5,728 nucleotides of DNA from Peptoniphilus sp034090345 (lineage in GTDB: Bacteria; Bacillota; Clostridia; Tissierellales; Peptoniphilaceae), in assembly GCF_034090345.1 (NCBI RefSeq), contig NZ_JAXDSS010000028.1:1-5728 (forward strand), read 5' to 3'. Under the pieces are notes generated by a model. The model saw nothing but the letters and a program-made list of their open reading frames with translations. It was not told the origin of the DNA and ran no database searches. The translations under genes were made by a program, and so were the position numbers. Shown here piece by piece: positions 4,973-5,728 of the stretch (position 1 is its first letter; each line of letters begins with the position of its first letter).

Positions 4973-5728
4973 ATGTCTATAAAAGCAATAATAGCTGAAT
5001 ATAACCCATTCCACAATGGACACTTGTACCAAATAAAATCAATTAACTCAGATTATACAATAGTTATAATGTCATCTTCATTCACTCAAAGAGGAACTCC
5101 GGCAATATTGGATAAATTTACAAGATCCAGATTAGCTATTGAAAATGGAGCTGATTTAGTCTTAGAACTACCTACAATATATTGCACATCCAATGCACAA
5201 ATATTTTCCGAAGGAGCTATATCAATTTTAAATAGTTTAAATATTGTAGATACATTATGTTTTGGCTCTGAAAATTCACTTTCAGACATAGTGGATGTAG
5301 CTTCTAAAACTGAATATATAGATGACAAAGCATTGGCAACTAATTTATCAAAAGGTTATTCATTTATAAAAGCTAAGCAACTCTCATATAAAAATCTTTC
5401 TGATACAGAATTTGAAATAATGAATAAACCTAATAATATTTTAGGTATAGAATATGTAAAAGCTCTTAAAAAATTTAATTCCGAAATAATTCCTTTTTCT
5501 ATACCAAGAAAAAATGTGGGACATTCTTCAGAAATAATAGTAGATGGATTTGCTTCTGCTTCAACTATAAGAAATATATCTAACAACAAAAATTTTTCTG
5601 AATTAAAAAATTTAGTCCCTGAAAATACTTATGTAGCTCTACAAGAAAAGGGAAATGATGTTTCACAAAACTTTTTCCAGCTATTTAAATATAAATTATT
5701 AAGTGGCAATATAAATTTTTCAAACTAT
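4973..5728 (+). CDS. tmcAL: tRNA(Met) cytidine acetate ligase, partial (3' end outside window)
   Basis: 252 codons are visible of a protein usually about 400 aa long. TmcAL (formerly YlbM) activates acetate with ATP to acetyl-AMP and transfers the acetyl group to the wobble cytidine (C34) of elongator tRNA-Met, giving ac4C. The sequence shows the nucleotidyltransferase opening AEYNPFHNGH (8-17, HxGH type), SFTQRGTPA (36-44), KFTRSRLAIENGADLVLELP (48-67), FGSEN (97-101), LGIEYVKAL (157-165) and SASTIR (195-200). All match the family closely; the MSG of Bacillus YlbM is MSS here (33-35). The start is set by AAAGG at 4960-4964 with an 8-nt spacer. In Bacillus, ylbM is followed by ylbN (DUF177) and rpmF; here ackA lies between and tmcAL points the other way. 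Confidence 0.95.
   Translation, partial: MSIKAIIAEYNPFHNGHLYQIKSINSDYTIVIMSSSFTQRGTPAILDKFTRSRLAIENGADLVLELPTIYCTSNAQIFSEGAISILNSLNIVDTLCFGSENSLSDIVDVASKTEYIDDKALATNLSKGYSFIKAKQLSYKNLSDTEFEIMNKPNNILGIEYVKALKKFNSEIIPFSIPRKNVGHSSEIIVDGFASASTIRNISNNKNFSELKNLVPENTYVALQEKGNDVSQNFFQLFKYKLLSGNINFSNY

Noticed and set aside
5086..5589. Two minus-strand open frames opposite tmcAL
   Set aside because: Both lie wholly within the well-supported tmcAL coding region and resemble no family I know.
1..5728. Search for CRISPR repeats, insertion sequences, tRNA or rRNA genes, toxin-antitoxin or defence genes
   Set aside because: No spaced direct repeats, transposase motifs, terminal inverted repeats, tRNA-like cloverleaf or defence domains were seen; gaps between genes are all under 140 nt.

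Overview
This is an AT-rich window (I estimate about 30% GC by eye). Every gene reads as low-GC Bacillota, most likely an anaerobic clostridial or tissierellial lineage. The evidence is strong AGGAGG-type ribosome binding sites, sigma-A style promoters, short intrinsic terminators, and the tmcAL / ackA / DUF177(yceD) / rpmF neighbourhood known from Firmicutes. The species cannot be named from the sequence alone.

Layout: everything from base 1 to 4873 is on the minus strand, and one gene at the right edge runs on the plus strand. From right to left: tmcAL (plus strand, 3' end outside the window) is divergent from ackA (acetate kinase). ackA is followed by the DUF177/YceD gene and rpmF (59-aa ribosomal protein L32, zinc-ribbon type), which form a tight two-gene unit with its own promoter and a clear terminator. 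yebC (a YebC/PmpR translation-factor-like protein) then stands alone. deoC (deoxyribose-phosphate aldolase) and lgt (prolipoprotein diacylglyceryl transferase) follow, overlapping by 11 nt. The last gene is a calcineurin-like metallophosphoesterase with an N-terminal membrane anchor, whose 3' end lies beyond the left edge.

How the genes relate: several products serve translation (TmcAL modifies the tRNA-Met anticodon, YceD and L32 belong to 50S assembly, YebC acts on the ribosome). AckA makes acetate and ATP from acetyl-phosphate, and TmcAL uses acetate and ATP, so the divergent pair is metabolically linked at least in principle. deoC-lgt pairs nucleoside catabolism with lipoprotein maturation, with no obvious functional reason.

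This is an ordinary housekeeping region. I found no mobile element, CRISPR array, tRNA, rRNA or defence system. The points worth a second look are the contested start of the metallophosphoesterase gene at the lgt terminator, a dyad next to the DUF177 promoter, the divergent promoter region, and the gene order (no pta beside ackA, no plsX after rpmF).
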